Made by a program: the position numbers and the translations under genes. A DNA stretch of 64,000 nt from Sphingobium subterraneum (GTDB lineage Bacteria; Pseudomonadota; Alphaproteobacteria; Sphingomonadales; Sphingomonadaceae). The notes under the pieces were generated by a model. It was not told where the DNA came from, searched no databases, and saw only the letters and a program-made list of their open reading frames with translations. The DNA is taken from contig NZ_JACIJP010000002.1 in the NCBI RefSeq assembly GCF_014199435.1, positions 124,001-188,000 of the forward strand, written 5' to 3'. This document shows, one piece after another, positions 63,183 to 64,000 of the stretch; the stretch's first letter is position 1, and every line of letters begins with the position of its first letter.

Positions 63183-64000
63183 TCACCCCAATTTGCCGAG
63201 CGCCCATAGCAGCACCGATTTCTGGGCGTGAAGGCGGTTTTCCGCCTCGTCCCACACCAGCGATTGCGACCCGTCGATCACCGCGTCCACCACTTCCTCA
63301 CCGCGATGGGCGGGCAGGCAGTGGAGGAACTTCGCGGTCGGTTTGGCGAGCGCCATCAGGCGTTCGGTCACCTGATAGGGCGCCATCGCCGCTAGCTTCT
63401 CTTCGGCATGGTCCTGCCCCATCGACACCCAGGTGTCGGTCACCACCACATCCGCATCCCGCACCGCTTCTTCCGGGTCCTGCGTCAGACCGATGTCGAC
63501 GCCGAACTTCATCGCTTCGGCCGCAAACAGGGGGTTGGGTTCGAACCCTTCCGGGCACGCGACGGCGACATGGAAGCGCATCAGCCCCGCCGCCTCGATG
63601 ATCGAGTGCAGGACATTATTCCCGTCGCCCAGCCACGCCCATTTCGATCCCGGCAGCGCCAGCCCATGCTCGATCACCGTCATCAGGTCCGCCATGATCT
63701 GACAGGGGTGCGACAGGTCGGTCAGGCCGTTGATGACCGGTACGCTCGAATGTGCAGCCATTTCCTCGACTTTGGCATGGTCGTCCGTCCGCACCATGAC
63801 GGCGTCGCACATGCGCGCAAGGACGCGGGCGGTGTCCGCCACCGTTTCCCCACGCCCGAGCTGTGTGGTCCCGGCGTCAAGGATGACGCTGCTCCCGCCC
63901 AGCTGCCGGATCGCCATATCGAAGCTGACACGCGTGCGGGTCGAGTTCTTCTCGAACACCAGGGCGAGTGTGTGACCCGCCAGCGGCGCATCGGCGTCGA
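63183..64000 (-). CDS. argF: Ornithine carbamoyltransferase (5' end cut by window edge)
   Basis: The enzyme makes citrulline from ornithine and carbamoyl phosphate in arginine synthesis. The frame is open to the right edge, so the first roughly 35-40 residues are missing. Visible landmarks: carbamoyl-phosphate site [40 protein letters not shown] with HPCQ, and ornithine-site [13 protein letters not shown]. The C-terminus ends LLWALGKLG. About 110 nt separate it from hslO. Confidence 0.97.
   Translation of the reverse strand, partial: DADAPLAGHTLALVFEKNSTRTRVSFDMAIRQLGGSSVILDAGTTQLGRGETVADTARVLARMCDAVMVRTDDHAKVEEMAAHSSVPVINGLTDLSHPCQIMADLMTVIEHGLALPGSKWAWLGDGNNVLHSIIEAAGLMRFHVAVACPEGFEPNPLFAAEAMKFGVDIGLTQDPEEAVRDADVVVTDTWVSMGQDHAEEKLAAMAPYQVTERLMALAKPTAKFLHCLPAHRGEEVVDAVIDGSQSLVWDEAENRLHAQKSVLLWALGKLG

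Overview
The window looks like a high-GC alphaproteobacterial chromosome, most likely from the order Sphingomonadales. Support comes from an EcfG-type stress promoter (GGAAC-N16-CGTTT), a DUF2383/PRC-barrel stress pair, a TonB-dependent receptor with PepSY partner, an alphaproteobacterial tRNA-Gly(CCC), and QueE with a CX14CX2C cluster motif. Genus and species cannot be fixed from sequence alone.

Layout. 1-9.7 kb: a minus-strand type I secretion locus with two paralogous RTX calcium-binding proteins, an M23 metallopeptidase, the ABC exporter and the membrane-fusion protein, which runs off the left edge. 10.3-21.9 kb: housekeeping and metabolic genes (PanE-like reductase, glutathione S-transferase, CDP-alcohol phosphotransferase, sorbosone-type dehydrogenase, hybrid histidine kinase, PRC-barrel and DUF2383 stress proteins, APC permease, HSL-type esterase). 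20.7-28.5 kb: an iron-uptake-like group made of a PepSY membrane protein, a TonB-dependent siderophore receptor, a large TolB-propeller/amidohydrolase fusion and an AraC regulator.

28.7-58.2 kb is a probable genomic island. It begins with an intact tyrosine integrase and ends with a frameshifted relative of the same integrase. It also carries IS3-family and IS481-family wreckage, and parts of it are visibly more AT-rich. Its cargo is a surface-polysaccharide locus: a Wza-like outer-membrane exporter, a KpsE/KpsM/KpsT-type ABC exporter, a sulfotransferase-like protein, two PhyH-family dioxygenases, a five-gene CDP-sugar pathway (RfbF, RfbG, C-methyltransferase, cupin epimerase, reductase), and four glycosyltransferases. 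One of these is a 2378-residue protein with seven WY-PDV repeats, three tandem homologous GT2 modules and an inserted GT4 module. A second, 1303 residues long, combines the same repeats with RgpF-like, GT4 and GT2 parts. Together they suggest an unusual capsule or exopolysaccharide built from a branched CDP-linked deoxysugar.

Right of the island, 58.2-64 kb, is chromosomal: an N-terminally truncated anti-sigma factor, small secreted proteins, tRNA-Gly preceded by a striking ATGTCAGA palindrome, queE-queC, a DUF3617-like protein, the chaperone HslO, and argF, which is cut by the right edge. The most novel material is the giant modular glycosyltransferase and the pathway around it.
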